From assembly GCA_013368325.1 (NCBI GenBank), contig JAACJK010000113.1:558001-622000 (forward strand): a DNA stretch of 64,000 nt, written 5' to 3'. Shown here in pieces: positions 1 to 9,476 of the stretch (its first letter is position 1; every line of letters begins with the position of its first letter). Below the pieces are notes generated by a model. That model searched no databases, was not told where the DNA came from, and was given only the letters and a program-made list of their open reading frames with translations. The translations under genes were made by a program, and so were the position numbers. The stretch is from Ephemerocybe angulata. Lineage: Eukaryota; Basidiomycota; Agaricomycetes; Agaricales; Psathyrellaceae.

Positions 1-60
1 GCAAAGTGTGTTTAGACATAGATGTGTGTGGTATGTCCGCCGAGATAACAGAGCGCTGCA

Positions 61-871
61 TCACCGCTTCTGCCCGCTCGTGTTGACGCTTTCCCATATC
101 TTCCTCGTTTCTTCGTCAGATTTGGGGGGCGCAAAGTACCGACAGCGCGATTGGAACGCTGTAGACAGCTGTTATCAGTCACACAACTCTAGACGTCTGT
201 TCCAAGAACCACATACCGTCTACAACGCGTTTCCGTACGATAGTTTCTACAGAAAGTTCGTTGTGGACCTGTCTCCGCTGAAATAGGAACAACCCAAGGA
301 TCAGCCACTGTCCTCGAAACAGCAATAGCTGTTACGCACGTAGACCTCATCCTCATAGATTGCTGATTTCGTCTTCCTCTGCAATGCAGCATCCTCTGTT
401 TGCTCCTTCAGAGCAGTGTGTTTCTCGTCCAAGTTGTGATCAACCACAGAGATGCAATAGTCAACGAGTTTCGTCCGACGCTTCCAGTTCTCTAGAAGTC
501 ATGAGACGCTGTGCATGGTAGACGGGCTGTATAAGCTCACCAGTAAGCTCCATCCATACGCTTAGACATGCTTTACTCTGTGCGTTCTCTGTACGCTCGT
601 CATGACCCTGGCCTCTCTCCTGGTCCCGAGCCATCGCATTCGCTCGATTCAGTCGCATGACTATGGCATCGTCTAACCGTCTATATTCCTTCAAGATGTC
701 TATATTGTCCTTCATATCAATACTTCTGTATTCAGGATGTTTTATCAGCAACAACTGACCTTTGAATAGAGATAGATTGAGACATGTTGACGATGTAACA
801 TGAACCACATGTGGCTTAGTAGACGGAGCTTGCAGCGCGAGGGTGCCGAGTTGTGAGTTTCTGTTCGACAT
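61..871 (-). CDS. MIX23 / caffeine-induced death protein 2 (Cid2) family protein
   Basis: Homologue of the small Cid2/CCDC58/MIX23 family, in which MIX23 is a mitochondrial intermembrane-space protein linked to protein import. Five exons splice cleanly on the minus strand. The start ATG at 871 gives MSNRNSQLGTLALQAP; then come the family core LFKDILKEYRRLDDAIVMRL and RANAMARDQER, a CLSVWMELTENWKRRTKLVDYC block, RRQVHNELSVETIVRKR, and the C-terminal family ending AFQSRCRYFAPP. The last exon runs to a TGA at 61-63. Two introns continue in frame without stopping, so a long unspliced reading frame here is misleading. The family is recognised from the conserved core and the ending; the mitochondrial role is known for the family only and was not seen here. 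Confidence 0.82.
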
Positions 872-2592
872 GGTCTCCTGTTTCTTGTGATCAGCGGTTT
901 GTCGAAGTGAAGCGAAAGAGCCAGCAACAGAGCTGAAGAGAGTAGGTACGAAGCGCGGAGTCGGCGGCAAGGACAACGTTGACGCTCGGCTCCCGGCAGC
1001 TGAATCCGGTCAGTGCCGGCCGATTTATCCCCGTTTGGTCCATCTGGGCGCTATGGGTGTCGGTAGGTGTCGGTGGGCCCAAGGACATCATGATAGTCAA
1101 AGCGGCAGACTCAGTCTTTCCTAGGAGGCGCACGGCATCTGTGACGAGTCTTCGCGGGAGTAGCGGGAGAAACCACTCCAAACACAGGGCAGGTATAATT
1201 CAATTACTTTTCCACCAAAACACTTCTCAAAAAGGCCTATCGAATTTGCCCCGAGCGTCCCGTCGATATCCGCCACGGTGACACTGCAGTACAGCTAACT
1301 TGGTTTTATGTGCTTATCCTTGCCAAGAGTGACTCAAATAGATTCAGCTCCCCAAATATTATCTGATCCCCATACCTTGGATGCTCAGTATACAGCAGTC
1401 AGAGGGCATATCGGACCGCGCAAGCGGTACTTGAAGATTTCCGATGCCTCAGGAAAACTTAGAAAAGATGGTTTCAAAGGATACACCCATGTTCGCTAGT
1501 GACTTCACTAACATCACCTCGTTACTACCCATCTAGGTCTAACATGACATAGCAAGCCCGACCTGCTGAGGGAGCAAGATTCGAGAACTTCGGAAGTAGA
1601 ACAAGGGTCCGGTGAATGCAGACAAAGCTACCAGGACAAATTCAGGCACTCTCGCCCCGTGGTAGCTATCTATGCTCGGGGGTCCGCGGAGAAATTGACA
1701 AAGTTCAATCTTAAACAGCTGTCATTAGTCAGTGCTCTTAACATAGCCGGAGGCTGAGCCGCATTTAGCCCATTCATTGATAGCACGAAATCAATTCAGT
1801 CGCCTCTCGTATAGCTCTTTAGAGCACGTCCTTGTCGGAGCCTGGAGGCATGCCCAGTCGGTGCTGACAGAAAATAGATAACGAGCTCTGGGGGCATACG
1901 TATAGTGACGGTATACCCTCCGGGACATGCCTGTGAAGAGTGTACACCAGAGAAGCAAAGACGTTGCACGACAGTGGAAATTGAGAAAGCCGCGCCATGG
2001 TTCGCGGAACGTTGATGTGGCAACTCTGTATCAAATACCATGGACAGAAGCAAACGTGAGCAAACCAGAAGTAATGCAAATCGTGAGCGCCTGATTGTCA
2101 AAGATCGTGTGGGTCCAACGTTCGGCGCCTCGCATCACTCGGGCATGCCTTGATTAGGCGCGCGTTTCCTTGCCCTTTCCCCATTTGTACCACCTTTCAC
2201 GACTAACCATCCCACTTCAAGTTGTTCGTGTTTTATGTTTATGTTTTACGAGCATGCGTATGACCTAATCGAGTCTTTATAGCATGAGCACTTCTCCAAA
2301 TTGTTCGCCTAATGCAGGCGGCGCTTCACATAATCCGTTCTGTAGGCGCCCAAAGAGCTGATCTCGGGGGTCGGTGAATGATGCTAGTCGCGCTACTCTG
2401 AGACTCGGTTTGGAGGTTTGAACTGTATGATATTGATAGCATTGGAAATGTTAAGTCGTACAAAGATGTAATTCTATGGTAAGTGGTAAATAACAACAAT
2501 AAGATAAAGAATAAATATCATGCTGCGGTGACCAAAATGCCCGGTAATGCTAGGAGAAAGCTTGAAAAAGGATGCCAGAACCAGGAGGAAAG
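872..2592. other. Gene-poor intergenic stretch, no gene recognised
   Basis: About 1.7 kb between the MIX23-like gene and the 3' end of the zinc-finger gene. Only short open frames occur on either strand (for example 979-1281 plus and 1796-2101 minus). None shows a recognisable domain, a run of plausible splice sites, or a signal peptide. No clear inverted repeat or transposase relic was seen. It probably holds the promoter of the MIX23-like gene at its left end. Confidence 0.6.
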
Positions 2593-4175
2593 TCAGGACT
2601 TCTCAGGGAGAAGAAGATGCGCAATATCTTTGTATTCGATTTTGACGCGAGGCTTCTTCACAACCTTGTCGGGATGCTCCACGCGATAATGCTTGTGCCT
2701 GCGCGCAGGATCACTGAAACAAGATTCGCAATGCTCACATTTGAGAGGCTTTTGGAATGTGCTACAAACGCAAACACCGACATCAGAAAAGAGAAAGGCT
2801 GATAAGGATAGAATAGAAACGTACTGGACCGAACGGATGTGGATATCCAATGAGGTTTTCTGCGGGAAGGGCTTTCTACACTCTGGGCACACGTGGGGTC
2901 TGGTCGATTTAAAATAGGTTAGTATTGAGTACACACAGAGTATAACCATGACTTACTTTTTTCCTAAGTGTACAGAATCAACGTGCCGTTTAGCGAGTTG
3001 CTTCTTCCCGGTGTAGACGCAAGGTTTGCCGTCAGGCTTGGGCCACCGACAAGTGTACATGATGGGCCCAGCGCCATTCAACCTCCCAGCTTTCTCAACA
3101 TAGCTTTCCCAATTCTCGTTCGCCAAGCTCCGGTCAGCGCTTCTGTAGGCCTCAGCAGCTGACCCGTAGTCAGAATATGACGTGGAATGATGATACCCCC
3201 GCGTCGGTTTACCGCCAGGGGGCACACTGTGGACAGATGTCCGTCGCGACAGAGGCAATTCGAGATCCGAATCGAACGATGGTGACCTATGCGAAGTCGA
3301 GGTGGACTGCGACGGCGGTCTCCTCGAATGATATTGCGCGCTGTACGAGCGCTCTGAGGGAGGGGAGGGACCACGGTATCCATCGCTACTCAGCGAAGTC
3401 AGATGACTAGAACAGAGAAGGTTAAAATATCAAATACGCACTCCGACTCTGAATCTATTGAGTAGCTGCGGCTTCGCCCGTGAGACGGGTAAGGATGCGA
3501 TCGTATCCCCACAGGCTCGCTTGCCGTTCCCCAGACACTCGACTTTGTAGGTGGGTGTGGCGCCCTCCATTGATACAAATCTTTGTGGTCGAAAACCGCA
3601 GGAGAAAACGAAGGCCCTGAGGACGACTCGGGGCGTCCCTCGCGATTGCTAGAAGAACTTAAGAGGCCTTCCAGAGGCAGTGGGCAATGCCGATACGACT
3701 TGGTCTGCACGACGCTGACAAGTGGTGGTAAGGGATGTCCAATCCCAAGGTCACGAAGACCGGAGTCCAGACTAGAACCGCTGTGCACAGTTAAGCTTTA
3801 GAAGGTAGACTAGGTTTGTCTCAACCTACTTTGACGGCAAACGTCCACTCCAGAACTCTCGAATGGAAGGAAGCTTTACATGCTCGTGGTCGGAGTCTGA
3901 CGTCTCGCTGCCAGAAGGGGAGACATCCCTGCAAAATCCAAGGGAAGGTCAACATGTGTTGACTGTGTATTACCTTGCCAGGACTCACCGAGAATGAGCT
4001 GAAGGGCTCGATTCGATGTCGCCTGTGGCGCCTATACTAAGGCGTTAATCCCAAGACATATCCCGGATGCAATAGGCTTACCTGCGAGACGGGATTTGTG
4101 CCTAAACTCGAACGGTGAGCCCGTATCGCTCCTAGGAGGCATATGCTCAATCGAGGGAGAAGGAGAACGGGACAT
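2593..4175 (-). CDS. C2H2 zinc-finger protein (probable transcription factor)
   Basis: The N-terminal half is Ser/Pro-rich and disordered, beginning MSRSPSPSIEHMPPRSDTGS at the ATG at 4175. The C-terminal quarter carries three C2H2-type units: CRWPKPDGKPC with a downstream H..H (an atypical finger with a long Cys spacing), CPECRKPFPQKTSLDIHIRS, and CEHCESCFSDPARRHKHYRVEH. The protein ends in IAHLLLPEKS at a TGA at 2593-2595. Introns at about 2895-2957, 2767-2830, 3415-3440 and further upstream have GT-AG ends and rejoin the frames. Two classical fingers plus one divergent finger suggest a nuclear DNA-binding role; target genes cannot be inferred. Exon edges between about 3440 and 4100 are less certain than the finger region. 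Confidence 0.72.
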
Positions 4176-4283
4176 TGGGGAGTTGCTCTGGAATAAGTGG
4201 CGGGATGGGTTGACGCCTCTGTTTATCAGGCACTGGGAAGGGACAAAGCGAGGGATGAGCAAATCAAGGAGTAGACCGTTACA

Positions 4284-4293
4284 TTTATATAAA
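4284..4293 (-). promoter_or_regulatory. TATA-like box of the C2H2 gene
   Basis: The sequence TTTATATAAA lies about 110 bp upstream of the ATG at 4175. It is AT-rich in a GC-balanced background and sits at a plausible distance for a fungal core promoter. It is near-palindromic, so orientation comes only from the neighbouring gene. Confidence 0.4.
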
Positions 4294-4819
4294 GGCGCCT
4301 GTGGGTGTACACTCCTCGGCGTTCGAAGTCTAGGGGATCGCCCAGCGGGGAACATCTCCATAAGAATTACCGGCACGAATCTTAGATGTCGTCTCAAGAT
4401 AGGCCCAAACAAGAAGACAAGTGTTGCCGGCCAAACGGAATCAATTTGGGACACAAACTGGATAAAAAGGGATGATGGAGGACTGTCATACACGAATGGA
4501 GATAATGTCCTGTGGGGAGGCTGTCTCGGCCGCGCCCATAACCATCCACATACAGAAACACTTCACTGAGCAGTGAAATGGATGCACTCCCCTTTCAAAA
4601 CGGCGATCCACGACATACGCAGGTGATTACGACGAGGATACATTGCTCAGCTCAGCGACCAGGGGCAAGCCGAGCGACCAACATCGCGTTTGTTCTGAGG
4701 GTGAGATGTGAGTAACCTTTGTTGTCTTAAACACAATGAATCAGAAAAACAAATGGCGAAGTGTTCGGAAACTCACACATACAGAGTTAAAGCTAAAGCA
4801 AAGGATGATCCAAGATAGG

Positions 4820-5536
4820 TCAGAACTCGAGAGGCTGGAATGGGGTGGTCGCGGTGTCGGCATTATCAGCTTGCATGACACTCCAGTCCTCCTCATCTAC
4901 TTCAAATGTGGTGGCCATATCTTTTGGACGGGACAGGCTACCGCCACCAAAGGTCAAAACACTGTCTGATACGGCCTTGCGGTTCTTCCTCAGAGGCTTC
5001 ATGGGCCTCACTCCATGGGCATTAAACTGCGAACGCTCCAGGTCCATGGATACATGATCGAGTGGTCGAGTCGCATCGAGGTCGATGGCATCTTCGGCAG
5101 CATCATCCACCATTGTGCGGTCCCGCTTGTTCATTGGCGGACCAGCATTGGTGTTGACCGGCATCGGATTAGAGAAGACATCACGCAGGGTGTCACTTTC
5201 CGAACGCCATAGGGCGCCAGTCGAATTGTGTTTGGTGAACGAATGCGGGGTCGTGATGTATCCCTGGGAGACACCTGGGTAGACATGCAGGCTTTAGCTC
5301 AAGGAATTGAACAGATACAATCCAGTTCAACTGACTTCGCCTCACACGGGAGCCCACATTGCGGAGCTGCAAAGCGATGTCCGATGGGATGCTGTATATG
5401 CGCGCCGGTTAGTGCAGTTGGATCAAATGAAGCACATCTAGTACCTAGAGTGCGACGACGCGTCGAGAGCATCGGCGGCCCCTCGATCCTCTTCTGTCAG
5501 AAAGCGCTTGGTGGGGCCGTCCATGGTCTCGAACAT
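4820..5536 (-). CDS. Probable Dif1/Spd1-type ribonucleotide reductase inhibitor
   Basis: Three exons: 5445-5536, 5336-5391 and 4820-5274. Together they give a protein of about 200 residues that starts near MFETMDGPTKRFLTEEDR. A second ATG (MDGP, 5524) is an equally good start. The core spans both splice junctions: DIALQLRNVGSRVRRSVSQG followed by YITTP. This resembles the GxRVRxxVxxGY signature I associate with the fungal RNR-inhibitor/import-facilitator family (Spd1, Dif1, Hug1-like). A second block, WRSESDTLRDVFSNP, follows. The acidic tail contains DEEDWSVM and ends QPLEF. Family members bind or localise the small RNR subunit. The assignment rests on one short motif, so function is inferred. 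It is transcribed divergently from the kelch gene at 5931. Confidence 0.6.
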
Positions 5537-5930
5537 GCAACGGAGGGGGAGGAGACAAGACGAAGCAGCGGAACGACATCGGCATCACCTTGTTCATTAT
5601 GCGGCTTACTAATCCCCGGGCCGGAAATGAGGACTATGCTGGTGTTGCTCATGAGGCTGCTGAACAGGTAGGAACCTTGCTCGTTGTATGTAAAGTAGAA
5701 GGAAATATGCTCAAAGCGCCCCGGATCTTCTTGAGAGTCGCAGTGGGTGCAGGAATGCCCACAGCGGAACTTGATGCGCAACAGGGCTTGGACTGGAATT
5801 GATTCGCTGAATCGAGCACTGGTTGCGTTCTTCTTTGATCATCGCCAGTGAGGCTCTCACCCAACCGTCGCCTGGCACATTCCGCAGGCTTGTTGTCGCC
5901 TCCAGGTCTGTTTGCCGCCACTGTGGGCGA
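5537..5930. promoter_or_regulatory. Shared divergent promoter region, Dif1-like and kelch genes
   Basis: A 394-bp gap separates the ATG at 5536 (minus) from the ATG at 5931 (plus). It contains open frames on the minus strand, but none joins the Dif1-like exons convincingly. It presumably holds both promoters and 5' UTRs. No clear TATA box was seen. Confidence 0.5.
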
Positions 5931-8900
5931 ATGGCCACGGCCCTTATTCTGTTCTTTTATCTGTCCCATTGTCTCGCGGTTTCTCTGGGCCAATCTATCT
6001 CGACAAGCACGCCAGTACCACCCCTGCAATGGCTCAACCTCACCCCTTTGCTCCAAGGGGCTACTGCACCACCGTCTCTGAGGAATGTCGCCCTCGGATA
6101 CGATGAAGCAAGGTACGACAGTACTACAAAGTGGCGTATGCAGCTAAAGGCCTGCTCAGTCGGCAATTGGTCGTATTCGGCGGAGAGGCGGATGGGGGTT
6201 TCGTGCAGTCGCAAACCTATCTGTGCGTGTTCCTGGTTCCTGGAACGAATGTGCGAGCTTAATTGAATTGTTCCTCAGTTTGAACATGGACACTCTGACA
6301 TGGTCAATTCCTTCACCCCCGGCCAATCTGGCATCTACGCCTCCAGCTCGAAGTGCAGCAATATCTGGGATCGACATCGCTGCCAGCAAGTGAGATGCCA
6401 TTTTCTCTCTTCCTTAACACTTTACTTAATAGTTCAGTCGACATGCTTTTATCATTATTGGAGGCAAAGGATCGAACAGTGTTGCTCTCTCAGACGTCTG
6501 GGTAGGCATGAACAGCGGCTTCCGGACTCCATAGCAAATGTTAATCATCCATAATAGGCCTTCGATTTCACGAACCAATTCTGGTCCCAAATATCCCCTA
6601 CGAACGCAGGACCGACTCCAAGATGGGGTGCTTCAGGAGGCATAGATCTCCAAACACCCCCCATTCAAGACCCAGTACTTCCAGGCCCGAACAATACCTT
6701 TTACCTGGCAGGTGGATTCGATGGGAGGACGATATACCCGCTCTCTGATACTTGGAGGTTGAATGTCTCTGGCACCTTATCTGCCAACCTTCCAAACAGC
6801 GTGATGGCTACCTGGGAGAAGATACCAGTCGCCCAAACCTTGCCATCGAAAGTTCGTCAAGGCGGCAGCATCATCGGCCAGCGGATAATCTCAACCGGAG
6901 GATGCAGCACTGCGATTGATGAAAACAACGGCGACCCGTCATGCGCACAACAGGACTCCTACGTTCTTGATATTGCGCGACGGTCTTCCATCTCCCCTGG
7001 CCCATGCCCAGCACCGAGGCTAGACCCCGTTCTTGTCCCAAATGCCAATGTCTATTCCACGAACTTTGCCTCTCAGGTTTTCCTAGCTCTCGGCACGTTC
7101 AACAACAGTCTGTGGAGCGACGGCAACGGGCTAAGTAGAGGTGAAATTGTGCGTCGCTTTGTTTGAGCATTGGCCCGAGTCTGACTTTTTTGTAGGATGT
7201 GCTTGATGTCAATACTGGGTCGTGGAGTCGTATACTGCCCTCAGGAGATCCAGGCAGCACGGGGGAAGTAGCTTATCCTGCCCCAAGAGAGGGGGCCGCC
7301 TCGTTCTCGTATGAACGGGCACTGGTTGGCGCTTCGCGTAACGGCATCTCAGACACAATCGTGGGTTCTCTTCCTTCTTGTTGCATGCCGAAGGCTTGAC
7401 CGCTCTCCAGATATTCGGCGGCCGCGATTCGTCTGGGAAATACCTCTCTGACATGTGGCTCCTGAGGAGTTATAGAGACTCGCTCACCTCATCATCGACT
7501 CACTGGTCAGGATACGGTAGCGGCCATCTCCAATCTGGCATTAATGCTAATGGCTCTGGAGTGGTTGTGGAATATCTCACTGAATGCAGCAGTCTGAAGG
7601 ACTTCACAACTCCAAGTAACAACGAAACTGCTACCAACCCTGGAGAGGCGCAACCGCACGGCGCAACCTATAGAACCACAGCTGCCCACATAGCACTCTC
7701 AGCCTTTTCATCAATCGTCCTTCTCGCGTCGTACTCTTCGCTTCGGCGATGCCCCACAAATTTCTCCTTGAACCCTCGTTCAGGTCTGCGGCCCCTCCTC
7801 ATGTCCATCTTCATCATAATCGGCTACATAATTGGTTTGGCCGGTCTCGTCATTTCGTTCACCTCCCTGAAAGTGACCAATTCCACCGATGCCTCGACAA
7901 AGAAACATCTCTCGACACCACACGGTAGAGCAGGGCTGGCATTCTTCCTCTGTCTCTATGTTCTGGCGCCAATACTCTACTTCACCTCTCTCCTCCTTGC
8001 TCGAAACCGCAGGAGGGTCCAATCTGACGATGCTAGCGGGACGACCGAACTACAGCGCACAACGTCCAATGGCACATACGAGAAGCCTGGGAGTACCACC
8101 CCGCAAACTCCTTCCATCAATGGGCTTTACTCCCCGCCTGCATCACCTCGCCCTCGAACGCAGTCTGCTACTCACCCCCGGCGAAGTTCAGAAGCGCTGT
8201 CGACAGATGGGGAGGAGTCCATGTCCTCTGGCCCACCTCGCCGGGGCTTCGAAGTGCTGAACCGCCCAGGACGAGCCCTGAGGTCTGCAGATGCAGGATC
8301 CTCCCTTCACCCTCCCACTCAGATGCAGCCGTCGTCCTCTCGGAGCCTCGGGGAGATAGATTGGCTTCTACGCCGCAGAAGTCTAAACGCGGTTGTGAGT
8401 TCTTACATTGCCTTGACATGATCTATCACATCATTAATCTTGTTTTGCACTTTGCAGGGGGAACTCGATTACGCGTTAAGCATGGCGCATAACGCGCAAC
8501 GGAACAGCGCGGTGACCACAGCGTCGCTCGTGCCAGCATCGGCCCAATCTCCCAGCACCCGCGACCCACCCTCATTTCTTCTGGTCGCAGCTTACCTGGT
8601 CGCCCAAGCTGGCTTCATAGGCATCTTCGTCATCACGCTCATCGCGATGTGGCGCCACGGTCCACTCGTAGGGTTCATACTCTTCCTCGTCGGTATCACT
8701 TTATTCTACATCACGATCTTGTGGTCTCCGCACCGCTTGCCGGTAGAGGACTACCTCTTCTCGTTTTCGTGCCTGAGGCGTCGTCGAGGACTGAACTCGA
8801 GCCCCATCCCTGGCCCCGCACCCGTCACAGCACCTCAATCTCCCCCCGTCCAGCCTGCACCTCATGTACAAGGCCCTTACCTTCATGCGCCCCCGTTCTC

Positions 8901-9087
8901 TCGAACAAGATCTAATTTTGGAGTAGGAGGATCAGGAAGGCCTGTCAGTCCGGAAGAAAACGAGGATGACGACGACGATATGGACGAGAATGCGAGGCAG
9001 AGGATGATTGAGGACGAGATGTCTCGAAGAGACGTTTCTATTGTTACTACGCCTAAACGTAAACTCTGGGTCGTCAACCCTTCATAG
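5931..9087 (+). CDS. Kelch-repeat membrane protein with C-terminal multi-pass domain
   Basis: The ATG at 5931 opens a signal peptide (MATALILFFYLSHCLAVS). A luminal or extracellular kelch propeller follows. Blades are marked by RQLVVFGGEADG, AFIIIGGKGSNSVALSDVW, FYLAGGFDGRTIYPLSDTW, and FGGRDSSGKYLSDMWLL. After the propeller come three membrane segments (near AFSSIVLLASYSS, SIFIIIGYIIGLAGLVISF, and GLAFFLCLYVLAPILYFTS), a Ser/Pro-rich loop, then two more (FLLVAAYLVAQAGFIGIFVI and FILFLVGITLFYITILW). The tail is acidic and ends KLWVVNPS. Introns include 6112-6155 and 8395-8457. The HGRAGLAFF segment faintly resembles cytochrome b561 helices, but the haem ligands are not established. It could be a cell-surface sensor or an oxidase-like protein; the substrate is unknown. 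Confidence 0.75.
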
Positions 9088-9476
9088 TGCTCACCTTGCT
9101 TTAACTGCGTCTCAGTATGCACATTCACTCATTTTTTCTGCTTTTCTGTTGGCTTTCTCTTATGTACTCCACGATGCACATATCTACTCGACGGACAAAC
9201 CTCTTGTTGCCTATAGTATACTCTTTATCACGGACACTGACTTATACCTACTAGCTTTCCTACTCAAAATTCTTTTTGAATAGCTCGAGCTGAGCCCTGA
9301 GATCTGAGATTCGATGTGTATTAATTATCGCGGTGATGATGTATGGTATGGGTCCACGCCATGTGCATGAATGTGCTTTAAAAACATATGAAAACGAATG
9401 AATGAGGCTGGAAGTCGGGAAATATGAAAGTGTAAATGCGTGAATGAGGCTTGAAATACGGAAGGGTTCTTTGTGC
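9088..9476. other. Convergent 3' intergenic region
   Basis: A 389-bp AT-rich gap lies between two genes that end towards each other (stops at 9087 plus and 9477 minus). It probably holds both 3' UTRs and polyadenylation sites. No gene was seen. Confidence 0.5.

Noticed and set aside
4096..4569. 157-codon open frame on the plus strand over the 5' exons and promoter of the C2H2 gene
   Set aside because: It is antisense to a better-supported spliced gene, has no domain, and its composition looks like non-coding sequence.
5649..6056. Minus-strand frame upstream of the Dif1-like gene (SSAVGIPAPTATLKKIRGAL region)
   Set aside because: I tried to join it to the Dif1-like exons, but no clean splice pair kept frame; it probably lies in the shared promoter/5' UTR.
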